Shown piece after piece: positions 1-8,369 of a DNA stretch of 64,000 nt. Position 1 is the stretch's first letter. Each line of letters starts with the position of its first letter. Below the pieces are notes generated by a model, which saw nothing but the letters and a program-made list of their open reading frames with translations, was not told the origin of the DNA and did no database searches. The DNA comes from Lachnospiraceae bacterium (GTDB taxonomy: Bacteria; Bacillota; Clostridia; Lachnospirales; Lachnospiraceae): positions 1 to 64,000 of the forward strand of contig JAFUJA010000026.1 of the NCBI GenBank assembly GCA_017473905.1, written 5' to 3'. The translations under genes and the position numbers were made by a program.

Positions 1-69
1 AAGATTCCGAATGATATAATAGAAGGAGCATATATACAGTTTGTAACTTCTAGAGTTGATATTTGGTGA
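1..69 (+). pseudogene. C-terminal end of an unidentified protein
   Basis: The window opens inside a reading frame that codes 22 residues (ending ..FVTSRVDIW) before a TGA. The 5' part lies outside the window, so it may be the tail of an intact gene. The residues are not enough to name a family. It lies at the start of the AT-rich toxin/immunity island, so an immunity or toxin tail is a reasonable guess, no more. Confidence 0.35.
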
Positions 70-74
70 ACTAA

Positions 75-161
75 ATTAGTTATAATAGCAAAACTTTATT
101 TTTTGATAATGGTGATTATGTATACATATATGAAGAAATAATGAGTTTATTGGGAGAATAA
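75..161 (+). pseudogene. Start-less coding remnant in the toxin/immunity island
   Basis: An open stretch in another frame begins just after a TAA at 72 and ends with TAA at 159-161. It codes 28 residues with no start codon (ending ..YIYEEIMSLLGE). The composition is protein-like and resembles tails of small immunity proteins. It could be the frameshifted continuation of the preceding fragment or chance. Weakly supported. Confidence 0.2.
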
Positions 162-208
162 GGTTTTTTATAACCATCATATGAGTTGTAGAGGAGAAAT
201 ATTAAAAA

Positions 209-685
209 ATGATAAAAATAAAGTGGGTTATTACAGACAATTTATCAGATATCACCTTAGAAGAATTTGATAATGAGTGGAATGGAATTATATCCGGATA
301 TTTTGAATTGACGATTAATCAAAATAAGGAAGGATTTTGTCCACAGAGAAAGATAAAAGAAGATGAGGAAGGTTTGGAAGACATTTTATATTGGTTAAAT
401 CATTTGCTAAAAGGAGTTCATGCCCTAAAAAAGGGTGAAGAATATGAAATGTTTCTTTTGACAATGAATGTTTATAGATTAGTCATGAAATTAGATGAGG
501 GTTTACACATTTCTTTTATAAATAATAAGAATAATGAGACCAAGTGGACGGAAGTGGTCAGTATGCAGGAGTTCGAAAGCGAATTATATGAAAGCATAGA
601 GGCTTTTATACAATTTATAAAAAAAACAAACCCGGCATTAATGGATTCAAAATGGATTAATAGATTAAAATGCCCTACTGGTTAG
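209..685 (+). CDS. Probable orphan immunity protein
   Basis: 158-residue soluble acidic protein without signal peptide or membrane segment. The ATG follows a GAGGAG ribosome binding site (193-198). I do not recognise a named family. The reasons to call it immunity-type are small size, AT-rich composition, and position beside toxin-tail debris and three other immunity-like genes. The protein has a Trp/Ile-rich start, a helical middle with WLNHLLKG, and a Glu-rich end. It would act in the cytoplasm by binding a cognate toxin. The partner toxin is not visible here, so it is probably an orphan. Alternative: an unrelated small accessory protein. Confidence 0.55.
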   Translation: MIKIKWVITDNLSDITLEEFDNEWNGIISGYFELTINQNKEGFCPQRKIKEDEEGLEDILYWLNHLLKGVHALKKGEEYEMFLLTMNVYRLVMKLDEGLHISFINNKNNETKWTEVVSMQEFESELYESIEAFIQFIKKTNPALMDSKWINRLKCPTG

Positions 686-774
686 AACCTATGAAGCCTA
701 GGTGGTAACGTTGTAAATATTTTTTTGTTGAGATATCGGGAAATACTTGTCTGTAAAAACAACCAACAACCTAA

Positions 775-954
775 CACTTTTTTAATAAAAACTGGTCTCA
801 GGATAAAGTTGTAAAGTATACACAAGAGGCATACGATACATTACGAAGTCAAGGTAAAACCGACTTACATTCTGTAGAGATAAACGGAGAAATTATTAAT
901 GTTTCTGATGGTTCTTTATTAATGACAACTAAAATTTACAGAATAAGATGGTGA
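775..954 (+). pseudogene. Start-less tail of a polymorphic-toxin C-terminal domain
   Basis: An open frame runs from just after a TAA (772-774) to TGA at 952-954 and codes 59 residues with no start codon. It contains WSQDKVVKYTQEAYDTL and ends NVSDGSLLMTTKIYRIRW. The amphipathic helix followed by a beta-rich end looks like the tail of a secreted nuclease-type toxin domain. It stops 4 bp before the next immunity-type gene, the usual toxin-immunity order. The upstream delivery part is missing, so I read it as a displaced cassette remnant. The toxin class is not recognised. Confidence 0.45.
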
Positions 955-958
955 TGAA

Positions 959-1630
959 ATGAATAATATAGAAAAACTTAATAAACGAATGGAAAAAGAA
1001 TTTATTGATAATAAAAACTACGTTTCGCTGGAACGTTATGTTATGTCAGAACTAATGAGTCCTATTGAAGATTTTATAAATGCAATTAATATAATTAGAG
1101 AAAATGATGAGTATATTGAAGGTTTAAATTTATATTACATTGCGGCCTATTTATCTGCGGAATGGATTTTGGAAGCAAATGATTTCTTGAGGAAATTAAA
1201 TGGTATGATTAATTTGGTAAATGATAATGATAAGGCAATCATTTACTATCTCAATGCATATTCTATTTTCTTCTCTGAAAAGAACGTAAGGAGTAATGAA
1301 AATTATAAAATCAATCTATTAAAATCAATTGAATGCTCAAAGAATACCAACTTTGTTAACAATAGGTACGATATTTCTAAAACATTCGAAGGAAAAGAAG
1401 CAGAAAATTATTTAAAGGATGCGTTAACAAATGTCAAAATAATTGAAACCAAGGAAACATTAAAGACTAAACCGATGGATTATTGGTTATCAAGTCAAAG
1501 ATTTGTGGATGAATTTATTTTGGGAACACATTTGACGCAAGAAGTATACTTGTATAAATTCGGGAGACTCTTATCGGAAATATCACGTGAAGAGCAAATC
1601 CGGACGAATATGCCAGATCTAAATAATTAA
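959..1630 (+). CDS. Probable immunity protein paired with toxin remnant
   Basis: 223-residue, helix-rich soluble protein with no signal peptide. The ATG lies 4 bp after the stop of the start-less toxin tail. The sequence before it (AGATGGTGATGAA) is a poor ribosome binding site, so translation was probably coupled to the toxin. The segment around residues 60-105 (LYYIAAYLSAEW, AIIYYLNAYSIFF) suggests a hydrophobic helical core. Family not recognised. Its role as immunity factor is inferred from order, spacing and island context. A terminator-like hairpin follows at 1721. Confidence 0.55.
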   Translation: MNNIEKLNKRMEKEFIDNKNYVSLERYVMSELMSPIEDFINAINIIRENDEYIEGLNLYYIAAYLSAEWILEANDFLRKLNGMINLVNDNDKAIIYYLNAYSIFFSEKNVRSNENYKINLLKSIECSKNTNFVNNRYDISKTFEGKEAENYLKDALTNVKIIETKETLKTKPMDYWLSSQRFVDEFILGTHLTQEVYLYKFGRLLSEISREEQIRTNMPDLNN

Positions 1631-1720
1631 GGAATAATATGCGATTGACGCATTGAGAAGGCAAATTTAAAATGACCAGGTTATGTTTTTAAATCTTTTA
1701 TAAAATTAAAACCATAAAAG

Positions 1721-1767
1721 CGGATGTTCTATTGGTAAATAACTACTGTGGAACATCCTCTTTTTAT
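1721..1767 (+). terminator. Intrinsic terminator after the immunity gene
   Basis: GGATGTTC (1722-1729) pairs with GAACATCC (1751-1758), followed by a CTTTTT run at 1760-1765. It ends the toxin-tail/immunity cassette and separates it from the next Rhs fragment. Confidence 0.6.
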
Positions 1768-1775
1768 GATATTTT

Positions 1776-2212
1776 GAAAAACCTAATGATACAACAGGAA
1801 AAATTCTCTCCCTTGGTTACATCAAAGGAACTGCAGATGAAAACAAATACTTCTTTACGCGAAATGCACAGGATGATATAGTTTCCATATACAGAAGCAG
1901 TGATTCCGTACTTATCGGAACCTATGAATATGACCTCTGGGGAAAACCGTCAGCACTATGGAAGCTACGCCGGGCATTGATACGGACAGAATCTTAGAGA
2001 AGAATCCGTATCGCTATCGCAGCTACAGATACGATGAAGAAACAGGATTCTATCATCTGAAGGCAAGATACTATGACCCGGAGATTCGCCAGTTCATCAG
2101 TGCGGATACAGTGTTTGTACTTATGGTTGAAACCACATCCACGGGATTTAAAAACCTGTATGCTTACTGTGAGAATAAACGAAAAAAGTGGACAATTATG
2201 TTTCAACCATAA
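1776..2212 (+). pseudogene. Rhs-family core fragment, frameshifted
   Basis: One frame (1776-1997) codes typical Rhs/YD-repeat text including YFFTRNAQDDIVSIY and GTYEYDLWGKPSA. The continuation (PGIDTDRILEKNPYRYRSY, then GFYHLKARYYDPEIRQFISA) is in a second frame from about 1958. A frameshift therefore lies near 1945-1960. There is no N-terminal part, signal or start. The frame degenerates after NLYAYCEN at about 2175. Rhs proteins are large secreted shells that carry a variable toxin at the C-terminus; this is a remnant of the last shell segment, just before the toxin junction. Confidence 0.85.
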
Positions 2213-2409
2213 AAGGCAATGAAGCAGCAAAGGCAGATTTTGATGCTATGAATCCCAAAAATATAAGGTTGTACTCAAATGGAACAATTGCAGGTGATTT
2301 GTCAGATGGAAGAACTATAAATATACATCCCTCTACAACGTTAGGAGGTACGCCATCAGTAGAAATATATGATCCAGCTACGGGAAAGAGTATAAAAATA
2401 CTTTATTAA
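2179..2409 (+). pseudogene. Rhs C-terminal toxin tail, out of frame with its core
   Basis: 76 codons are open from after a TAA at 2176-2178. The text (FDAMNPKNIRLYSNG, GTIAGDLSDGRTINIHP, GTPSVEIYDPATGKSIKI) reads like the end of a small RNase-type toxin fold rich in beta strands. It is fused out of frame to the preceding Rhs core, so a deletion or shift near 2175 separated toxin from carrier. A GTG at 2188 could start a short peptide but lacks a good ribosome binding site. An immunity-like gene follows 16 bp after the stop. Exact toxin class not identified. Confidence 0.55.
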
Positions 2410-2425
2410 ATTTGAGGAGAAACAA

Positions 2426-2800
2426 ATGGAAACATTAGTAAATTGTGATATTACTGTAGATATAGAAAGCATAGATAGTGTATCCGGAGGCAACCAGGAA
2501 TATGAAGTACATTTTACCACCACGGATAATGTAAAATATAAATTAGTGTTTGATTGTGTATGGGAATTTAGATGTGCGATTGAAAATGCATACATAGATC
2601 GGGCAACACAGTTTAAACATAGGGAAATACAAAAGAGTAGCGTATTATTAGTGGAAAATTCAGAGTATATAAAATACTTTGCAAAACAAGTATCCGGAAC
2701 CCGTCCAATTGATGCCGTCAAGAATTATATTATATTTGATTCCGTTGACACAATTATTGAGGTTTTAACAATAAAAGAACCCATACTCATAAAAATATAG
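2426..2800 (+). CDS. Probable immunity protein of the Rhs toxin tail
   Basis: 124-residue soluble protein starting at ATG 2426 after a GAGGAG ribosome binding site. It follows the toxin tail at 2409 by 16 bp, the standard immunity position. It has a mixed alpha/beta composition and acidic character (GGNQEYEVHFTTTDNVKY in the first half), with no signal sequence. I do not recognise the family. The gene is intact although the adjacent toxin is broken, as expected when immunity outlives its toxin. Confidence 0.55.
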   Translation: METLVNCDITVDIESIDSVSGGNQEYEVHFTTTDNVKYKLVFDCVWEFRCAIENAYIDRATQFKHREIQKSSVLLVENSEYIKYFAKQVSGTRPIDAVKNYIIFDSVDTIIEVLTIKEPILIKI

Positions 2801-2818
2801 TGTGGATGGAATGTAAAA

Positions 2819-3106
2819 GAGATTTGCCGCTTCATCAGTGCGGGTAGTGAAGAATGCGGATGAGGTTGTTGGGAGTGCGACAGACTTAGCTACTCCGAAT
2901 ACGTATCCGGATCTATTTAGAAAGTTGATTTTAAAAAAGGCAGATATAAAAATGGTCAATGATGCAGCAAACCAAGTTGGTGTTGATAGAAAAGGGTTTG
3001 GAAACTATATTCATGAACTAAAGAAATGAATATGAGAGCAGACCAAAATTTTACTTATCAAGAACTGATAGAGTTGGCTGAGGAATACAAAGAAATGACT
3101 GAATAG
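2819..3106 (+). pseudogene. Second Rhs seam plus toxin tail with frameshift
   Basis: The first 28 bp (2819-2846) nearly repeat the end of the Rhs core at 2081-2108. A toxin-tail frame follows to a TGA at 3027-3029, containing NDAANQVGVDRKGFGNYIHE. The expected continuation (RADQNFTYQELIELAEEYKE) is in another frame, 3026-3106, so a one-base shift sits near 3026. This pair of segments is familiar from C-terminal regions of Rhs/LXG-type effectors, where it is the last module. A short ATG-started piece from 2838 is probably not expressed as a gene. Confidence 0.6.
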
Positions 3107-3119
3107 TGGAGGGCATAAA

Positions 3120-3518
3120 GTGTTTAATGGAGAAATATCATTTGAAATTGCAGATATCGAGTATATAGATGTTAATTTGGGAACAGAAATCAAACCATCA
3201 AAGATTGTTAATAAAGGTAATGTTGTGGCTCTAGGTAGAAAAGCACCAAAATACAAGTGGATCTATGAAATTAAGTATGATGATGAAGCGGAGTATTTTA
3301 ATAGCCTGGAGAAGGTGGTAAATCAACTTTATGAAAAAAAAGAATATATTAATCAATTAACAAGCAGGTATGAGGAAGTAAGTATTAATATTTATATTCG
3401 TTCAGAATTTGCAGAGATAGGTTACTCTATTCCAAGTCATATATTAAAAAAATTGTCATTGTTAGATTGTTCGGTCAATTTTAGTATACTTTCATTTGGA
3501 ATGGCAATAGATGAATAA
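3120..3518 (+). CDS. DUF4279-like immunity protein
   Basis: 132 residues from a GTG start (3120) preceded by GTGGAGGG; this start gives the only good fit to a ribosome binding site. The pattern fits DUF4279: an N-terminal strand (GEISFEIAD), then a G-[TI]-E-I-x-P-S segment, a basic 'GRKAP' loop, then KYKWIYEI. DUF4279 proteins are commonly found as immunity proteins near polymorphic toxins. It sits 13 bp after the frameshifted toxin tail, matching that role. Soluble, cytoplasmic. Family assignment is by pattern, not by search. Confidence 0.6.
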   Translation: MFNGEISFEIADIEYIDVNLGTEIKPSKIVNKGNVVALGRKAPKYKWIYEIKYDDEAEYFNSLEKVVNQLYEKKEYINQLTSRYEEVSINIYIRSEFAEIGYSIPSHILKKLSLLDCSVNFSILSFGMAIDE

Positions 3519-3571
3519 AGAATCTAAATTGACCATGTTACAACGACACATAGCAGCAGGAGATTAAAAAA

Positions 3572-3602
3572 ATAAAGCGTTCGCATTGCGAACGCTTTAT
3601 TA
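3572..3602. terminator. Bidirectional intrinsic terminator
   Basis: AAAGCGTTCGC pairs with GCGAACGCTTT around a short loop (about 3575-3599). An A-run lies on the left and a T-containing tail on the right, so it can end both the island transcript (+) and the ferredoxin transcript (-). Confidence 0.75.
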
Positions 3603-3618
3603 ATTACGTTTCATTTAA

Positions 3619-3789
3619 TTATGCTTCAGAGATAGCTTCTGCAGGACATGTATCAACACATCCACCGCAATCTACGCAAGCATCAGCATTGATTACATAC
3701 TTGTCAGCACCTTCGCTGATAGCGTCTGCGGGACACTGAGCTGCACAAGCACCACACTGTACACAAGAATCACCAATTACATATGCCAT
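3619..3789 (-). CDS. 2[4Fe-4S] ferredoxin
   Basis: 56-residue clostridial ferredoxin. Two CxxCxxCxxxCP motifs are present: CVQCGACAAQCP near residues 9-20 and CVDCGGCVDTCP near 38-49. Each supplies cysteines to the two [4Fe-4S] clusters. It is a soluble low-potential electron carrier for oxidoreductases such as pyruvate- or 2-oxoacid:ferredoxin oxidoreductases and hydrogenases. The ATG at 3789 follows a strong GGAGGT site. It has its own promoter (3840-3868), lies downstream of pflBA on the same strand, and ends at the terminator at 3572-3602. The length is typical of the family. Confidence 0.95.
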   Translation of the reverse strand: MAYVIGDSCVQCGACAAQCPADAISEGADKYVINADACVDCGGCVDTCPAEAISEA

Positions 3790-3839
3790 GATAGTTACCT
3801 CCTTGATTAATCATAAAAGTTCATGTTATGTCAGAACTT

Positions 3840-3868
3840 ATTTTATACTAAAAAGAAGGCTTGTGCAA
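3840..3868 (-). promoter_or_regulatory. Promoter of the ferredoxin gene
   Basis: Read on the minus strand: TTGCAC (-35, 3863-3868), 17-bp spacer, TAAAAT (-10, 3840-3845). This fits a housekeeping sigma factor and starts about 40-45 bp upstream of the ferredoxin ribosome binding site. Confidence 0.6.
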
Positions 3869-3876
3869 GTGGTTAG

Positions 3877-4632
3877 TTATACCTTTTCTGAAAAACCTTT
3901 CATAATTTGGGCTTTTTTGGCAAGTACATGAGCCTTGTCCGGAGTAGGAATTCCTTTCAAGGGATAGGTTAGATTTAACTTATCATACTTGGCCTCTCCC
4001 ATGGTGTGATAGGGAAGTACATCCAATGTCTGTACATGTTTCAGAGAGCCGATAAAACGTCCTAAACGCTGCAAATCCTCATCATCGTCGGTGATACCCG
4101 GCACCAGTACATGGCGAATCCAGATAGGCACCTGATGTTCATCCAGGAAGCGGGCAAATGCCAGAATTTTTTCGTTGGACTGTCCTGTTAACTTCCGGTG
4201 TTTTTCATCATCAATATGCTTGATATCCAGCATAACCAAATCCGTAACGCAAACGAGCTGTTCATACTTTTCCATGAGCTCGGGTTTGCTTTCGTCGAAG
4301 CAGATTCCGGAAGTGTCCAGACAGGTGTGCACTCCGTTTTTATGAAAGAGTGTAAAAAGCTCAATCAGGAAATCCAATTGCAGTAAAGGTTCTCCGCCGG
4401 TTGCGGTAAGTCCGCCGTCTTCATAGAAACAACGATTTCTTTCAAAACGTTTCCAGATTTCTTCTGCAGACATTTCATTCTCGCATTTTACTGCCCAGGT
4501 ATCCGGATTGTGGCAGTAAGCACATCGCATGGGACAGCCGTGAAAAAATACTACATAGCGTACTCCGGGACCGTCAACCGCACCAAAGGTTTCCAGTGAG
4601 TGAATCCGGCCTTTCATTTTATAAGGATTCAT
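3877..4632 (-). CDS. pflA: Pyruvate formate-lyase activating enzyme
   Basis: 251-residue radical-SAM enzyme that installs the glycyl radical on pyruvate formate-lyase. The cluster motif CxxxCxxC is at C33, C37 and C40 ([16 protein letters not shown]). A GGEPLLQ segment corresponding to the SAM-binding GGE motif follows. The gene overlaps the end of pflB by 14 bp, so the two are translationally coupled. An in-frame ATG at 4617 (MKGRIHS) is an alternative start; neither ATG has a strong ribosome binding site. Length and context are those of a true PflA. Confidence 0.95.
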   Translation of the reverse strand: MNPYKMKGRIHSLETFGAVDGPGVRYVVFFHGCPMRCAYCHNPDTWAVKCENEMSAEEIWKRFERNRCFYEDGGLTATGGEPLLQLDFLIELFTLFHKNGVHTCLDTSGICFDESKPELMEKYEQLVCVTDLVMLDIKHIDDEKHRKLTGQSNEKILAFARFLDEHQVPIWIRHVLVPGITDDDEDLQRLGRFIGSLKHVQTLDVLPYHTMGEAKYDKLNLTYPLKGIPTPDKAHVLAKKAQIMKGFSEKV

Positions 4633-6928
4633 GGAAAGTTCTGGAGATTACGTCCATCTGCTGTTCTCTGCTTAACTTAATAAAGTTAACCGCATATCCG
4701 GATACACGGATGGTCAGCTGAGGATAATTTTCAGGATGTTCCATAGCATCTAAAAGGGTTTCTCTGTTTAATACGTTTACGTTTAAGTGATGTCCGCCCT
4801 TGGCAACATATCCGTCTAAAAGGCTGACTAAGTTGTTTACCTGGAATTCGCTTGCCGTACCGGGGATATATACATAATCTTCCCCTTCAGCAGCTACGTC
4901 TTTACGGATGTCTTCTGCAAAGATTTCATCACTTTTACCCAAAGCATTGGGAATGATACTGAAGGTATTGGAAATACCGTCCTGGGCATCCTTGTAAGGA
5001 AGCTTGGATACGGATGCCAAAGATGCAACCGCACCGCTGGTATCTCTTCCGTGCATGGGATTTGCACCCGGTGCGAAAGGAACGCCTGCCTTTCTGCCGT
5101 CAGGTGTGGAACCTGTGTTTTTACCATATACAACGTTGGAAGTAATGGTAAGAACGGAAGTAGTAGGGATACTGTTTCTGTAGGTGTGATGGCGGCGGAT
5201 CATGTTCATGAAGGAGGTAACGATTTCCTTCGCAATTTCATCTACCCTGTCATCATCATTTCCGTATTTAGGGAAATCACCGGTAATCTTAAAGTCTACA
5301 ATAATATTGTCTTCGTCACGGATGGGCTCTACCTTGGCATATTTAATAGCGGAAAGGGAGTCTGCCACAACGGAAAGACCTGCAATACCTGTTGCAAAGA
5401 AACGGGTTACGTCTTTGTCGTGAAGCGCCATCTGTGCGCGTTCATAGTTATACTTGTCATGCATATAGTGAATAACATTCAAAGTGTTTACGTATACGCC
5501 GGCAAGCCATTCCATCATGAAGAGGAAGCTGTCCATAACGGTATCGTAATCTAAAACGTCTCCCTGATAACGTCTGCAGGCGGAAGGTCCGATCTGTTTC
5601 TTGGAAATTTCATCCACACCGCCGTTCAAGGAGTAAAGCAGACACTTTGCAAGGTTTGCTCTTGCACCGAAGAACTGCATTTCCTTACCGATTCTCATGG
5701 AAGAAACGCAACATGCGATGGCATAGTCATCACCTCGGCTTACACGCATCAAATCATCATTCTCATACTGGATTGCAGAAGTGAGGATGGAGAGCTTTGC
5801 GCAATATTTTTTGAATCCTGCAGGAAGTCTTCTGGACCAGAGAATGGTCAGATTGGGCTCGGGAGCAGGTCCTAAGTTTTCAAGTGTGTGGAGATAACGG
5901 AATGCCATTTTGGTAACCATGTGACGTCCGTCGATACCAACACCGCCGATGGATTCGGTAGCCCATACCGGGTCACCGGAGAACAATTCGTTATACTGGG
6001 GAGTACGTGCAAATTTTACCAGACGAAGCTTCATGATGAAGTGGTCAACGAACTCCTGAATTTCTTTTTCCGTAAAAGTGCCGTTTGCAAGGTCACGCTG
6101 TGCGTAAATGTCGAGGAAGGTTGTGGTACGTCCCACACTCATTGCTGCACCGTTCTGCTCCTTGATAGCTGCAAGATAACCAAAATAAATTGCCTGAATT
6201 GCTTCCTGAACGTTTTTTGCAGGCTGGGAAATGTCACAGCCGTAGCTTGCAGCAAGCTCTTTCATTAATTCCAAAGCATGAATCTGTTCGGTCAGTTCTT
6301 CGCGAAGGCGGATAACATCATCTGTCATAACGTGTCCGCAGGAGAATTTCTGCTTGTTTTTATCTTCAATCAGACGGTCAATACCGTATAACGCAATACG
6401 ACGGTAGTCGCCGATGATACGACCTCTGCCGTAAGCATCGGGAAGTCCGGTGATAATGTGGCTGGAACGGCATGCTCTCATTTCTGTGGAGTATGCGTCA
6501 AAACAGCCTGCATTATGTGTTTTACGGTAGTAGGTAAAAAAGTCTTTTACTTCTGGATTTACTTTATAGCCGTGGTCGGAGCATGCTTTTTCCGCCATAC
6601 GGATACCGCCGAAGGGATGCAGGGGACGCTTAAAAGGCAAGTCGGTCTGGAAACCGTAAATTGTCTCTTTGTCCTTGTCCAGATATCCGGGGCCATGGGA
6701 GGTGATGGTGGAAACCACTCTGGTATCCATGGCAAGTACGCCGCCTTCATCCAGTTCCATTTTAGATAAATGGAGCACTTCGTCCCACAAATCCTTGGTA
6801 TTCTGTGTTGCACCTTCCAGGAAAGATTCATCTCCGTCATAAGGTGTATAATTTTCTAAAATAAAGTCTCGAACATTGATTTCGGACTGCCATTTTGTTC
6901 CTTTAAAATCGGTCCATTCCGGTCTCAT
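4619..6928 (-). CDS. pflB: Formate C-acetyltransferase (pyruvate formate-lyase)
   Basis: Converts pyruvate and CoA to acetyl-CoA and formate under anoxic conditions. The start at 6928 ([10 protein letters not shown]) is chosen because AAAGGAGGA lies just upstream; a longer frame to 6955 has no such site. This gives 769 residues. The catalytic cysteine pair is C406-C407 in [10 protein letters not shown]. The glycyl-radical motif RVSGYAV is near the C-terminus with the radical Gly at about 744. It forms an operon with pflA. A promoter and an inverted-repeat operator lie upstream (7038-7094), with a roughly 130-nt leader. Cytoplasmic. Confidence 0.97.
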   Translation of the reverse strand: MRPEWTDFKGTKWQSEINVRDFILENYTPYDGDESFLEGATQNTKDLWDEVLHLSKMELDEGGVLAMDTRVVSTITSHGPGYLDKDKETIYGFQTDLPFKRPLHPFGGIRMAEKACSDHGYKVNPEVKDFFTYYRKTHNAGCFDAYSTEMRACRSSHIITGLPDAYGRGRIIGDYRRIALYGIDRLIEDKNKQKFSCGHVMTDDVIRLREELTEQIHALELMKELAASYGCDISQPAKNVQEAIQAIYFGYLAAIKEQNGAAMSVGRTTTFLDIYAQRDLANGTFTEKEIQEFVDHFIMKLRLVKFARTPQYNELFSGDPVWATESIGGVGIDGRHMVTKMAFRYLHTLENLGPAPEPNLTILWSRRLPAGFKKYCAKLSILTSAIQYENDDLMRVSRGDDYAIACCVSSMRIGKEMQFFGARANLAKCLLYSLNGGVDEISKKQIGPSACRRYQGDVLDYDTVMDSFLFMMEWLAGVYVNTLNVIHYMHDKYNYERAQMALHDKDVTRFFATGIAGLSVVADSLSAIKYAKVEPIRDEDNIIVDFKITGDFPKYGNDDDRVDEIAKEIVTSFMNMIRRHHTYRNSIPTTSVLTITSNVVYGKNTGSTPDGRKAGVPFAPGANPMHGRDTSGAVASLASVSKLPYKDAQDGISNTFSIIPNALGKSDEIFAEDIRKDVAAEGEDYVYIPGTASEFQVNNLVSLLDGYVAKGGHHLNVNVLNRETLLDAMEHPENYPQLTIRVSGYAVNFIKLSREQQMDVISRTFHESL

Positions 6929-7037
6929 AATTATCCTCCTTTGCATTTGCTGCATTTGATTTCAAAGTCCGCAGAAAAACTTTGTAAATACTATTAGTAT
7001 GTCTTTTTTAAAAAAGTGTATTACTATTTATAGAAAA

Positions 7038-7057
7038 TCATATACGGGAATATATGA
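7038..7057. promoter_or_regulatory. Inverted-repeat operator at the pflB transcription start
   Basis: TCATATA-CGGGAA-TATATGA, perfect 7-bp arms with a 6-bp centre. It begins just downstream of the minus-strand -10 box (7065-7070), so it would overlap the pflB transcription start, a typical repressor site. The arms do not match the Rex consensus (TTGTTAA..TTAACAA) well, so the regulator is unknown. Confidence 0.5.
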
Positions 7058-7064
7058 CATGCCT

Positions 7065-7094
7065 ATTATAGAAAAACCGTCACTGTTTCGTCAA
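7065..7094 (-). promoter_or_regulatory. Promoter of pflBA
   Basis: Minus strand TTGACG (-35, 7089-7094), 18-bp spacer, TATAAT (-10, 7065-7070). It predicts a start near 7058 and a leader of about 130 nt ahead of pflB. Confidence 0.65.
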
Positions 7095-7126
7095 GCATAA
7101 AAATAAGGGAAGTAATGGAAGAATGC

Positions 7127-7156
7127 TTGCTTAAAACAAGGGTTTGGTTTATAGTA
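7127..7156 (+). promoter_or_regulatory. Promoter of the DUF1858 gene
   Basis: TTGCTT (7127-7132), 18-bp spacer, TATAGT (7151-7156), about 35 bp upstream of the ATG at 7190. It is divergent from the pflBA promoter. Confidence 0.5.
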
Positions 7157-7189
7157 GAAGCATCTAAAAAAAGAAAGTGAGGAACTGAC

Positions 7190-7384
7190 ATGGAATTTAC
7201 TAAGGACATGACAATCGGCGAAATGCTTAAAATGAGTCCTATGGTGGCTCCTGTTCTGATGTCTGCCGGAATGCATTGCATCGGCTGTCCTTCAGCACAG
7301 GGAGAAACTTTGGAAGAAGCATGTATGGTTCACGGAATGGACGTTGAAGCCCTTCTGGATGAATTAAACAAACTTGCAGACTAA
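7190..7384 (+). CDS. DUF1858 redox-disulfide domain protein
   Basis: 64-residue stand-alone DUF1858 domain, the small family also found fused to or near hybrid-cluster and other redox proteins. The diagnostic part is [20 protein letters not shown] with a CxxC pair (C31 and C34 by count) that may form a redox disulfide or bind metal. Start chosen after GTGAGGAA. It is a single-gene unit between a promoter (7127-7156) and a bidirectional terminator (7417-7455), divergent from pflBA. The precise role of this family is not established. Confidence 0.85.
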   Translation: MEFTKDMTIGEMLKMSPMVAPVLMSAGMHCIGCPSAQGETLEEACMVHGMDVEALLDELNKLAD

Positions 7385-7416
7385 TACGAAGCGGCAGAAT
7401 GTCCCTTCGCAAAAAG

Positions 7417-7455
7417 AAATGCTACGGCAACCGAAAGGTAACCGTAGCATTTTTG
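7417..7455. terminator. Bidirectional terminator between DUF1858 gene and mecA
   Basis: AAATGCTACGG (7417-7427) pairs with CCGTAGCATTT (7442-7452), with an inner ACC-GAAA-GGT. A-run on the left and T-run on the right allow it to serve both convergent genes. Confidence 0.85.
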
Positions 7456-7459
7456 TTTG

Positions 7460-8245
7460 TTATAAAGATGCCAGTGTATGAATTGCATCTTCCGGTATGA
7501 TAACGTTGCAGTGTTCTGCGATAAAATATTTCAGATATCCGTTATCGGGTACGGGGGATGCATATTCCTCCAGAAGTGTCAGGATGGTTTTAAATTCTTC
7601 CTCGGTATGGCCTCCTCTGGTGAGCCCTAAAAGGAAGAGATTTTTTGCTTCGTTTTTATATAAAACATTGGCTGCGTTATAAGAACGGTCCAGAATTCCG
7701 GACACATTCATCAAGGTGTTCAGACCGGTGAAGGAATAGTAACATTCTTCACGGTTTCCGTTTGTAACGGAAATGCTTCTCTCGGGAATTACAACGCTGC
7801 TTTCTTCGGGAGTATCATTTTCTTCATCGTCATCCGCATCATCGTCGGCTTCCATGGAACGCTCCAGACTTTTCATAAAATCTGAGAATTTGGAGTTGCC
7901 GCCGCCTTTGCCGAATACTTCATCCAACGCACTGACAAGGGGATTTCCCAAACCGTGAACGGAAGGGGCAAATTTGGAAAATCTGGTGTCCAGTTCGTCC
8001 GGATCTTTTACTTTGGTAATATCAATCACGGCACATTCGCTGAAAGGAACGACTTCAATCATCAAAGGAGTGTCCTCGACTTCGAATCCGAACTTTGTAG
8101 CCGCCGTGCGCATCATGTCGCGGAAGAGAGTTTTTACTTTTTCGTTGCCGTAGGCAATTTCTTCCAGTTTCAGACCATGCTTTTCCAAATCTTTCTTTGT
8201 GATGGTGCAACGGATTTGCTTTTCACTGATTTTTTCAATTTTCAT
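7460..8245 (-). CDS. mecA: Adaptor protein MecA
   Basis: 261-residue MecA-type adaptor that delivers substrates to the ClpCP protease. The N-terminal domain (MKIEKISEKQIRCTITKKDL) is typical. A low-complexity acidic linker of about 15 Asp/Glu residues (residues ~130-150) leads to a C-terminal ClpC-binding-like domain (YSFTGLNTLMNVSGIL). Start follows GGAGGGATATGG on the minus strand. It is monocistronic, with the terminator at 7417-7455 immediately downstream. In Firmicutes MecA controls stability of regulators of competence and development; the targets here are unknown. Confidence 0.88.
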   Translation of the reverse strand: MKIEKISEKQIRCTITKKDLEKHGLKLEEIAYGNEKVKTLFRDMMRTAATKFGFEVEDTPLMIEVVPFSECAVIDITKVKDPDELDTRFSKFAPSVHGLGNPLVSALDEVFGKGGGNSKFSDFMKSLERSMEADDDADDDEENDTPEESSVVIPERSISVTNGNREECYYSFTGLNTLMNVSGILDRSYNAANVLYKNEAKNLFLLGLTRGGHTEEEFKTILTLLEEYASPVPDNGYLKYFIAEHCNVIIPEDAIHTLASL

Positions 8246-8369
8246 CCATATCCCTCCAATCTGCCTCAGGACATTTGTTTTCCTCTTTTAGAGGTATTAA
8301 GATATATTAAACCACTCTTGCGGAAAATGCAAGAAGGAATCCATTTCCATAACCGAAAATGCAATGGGT

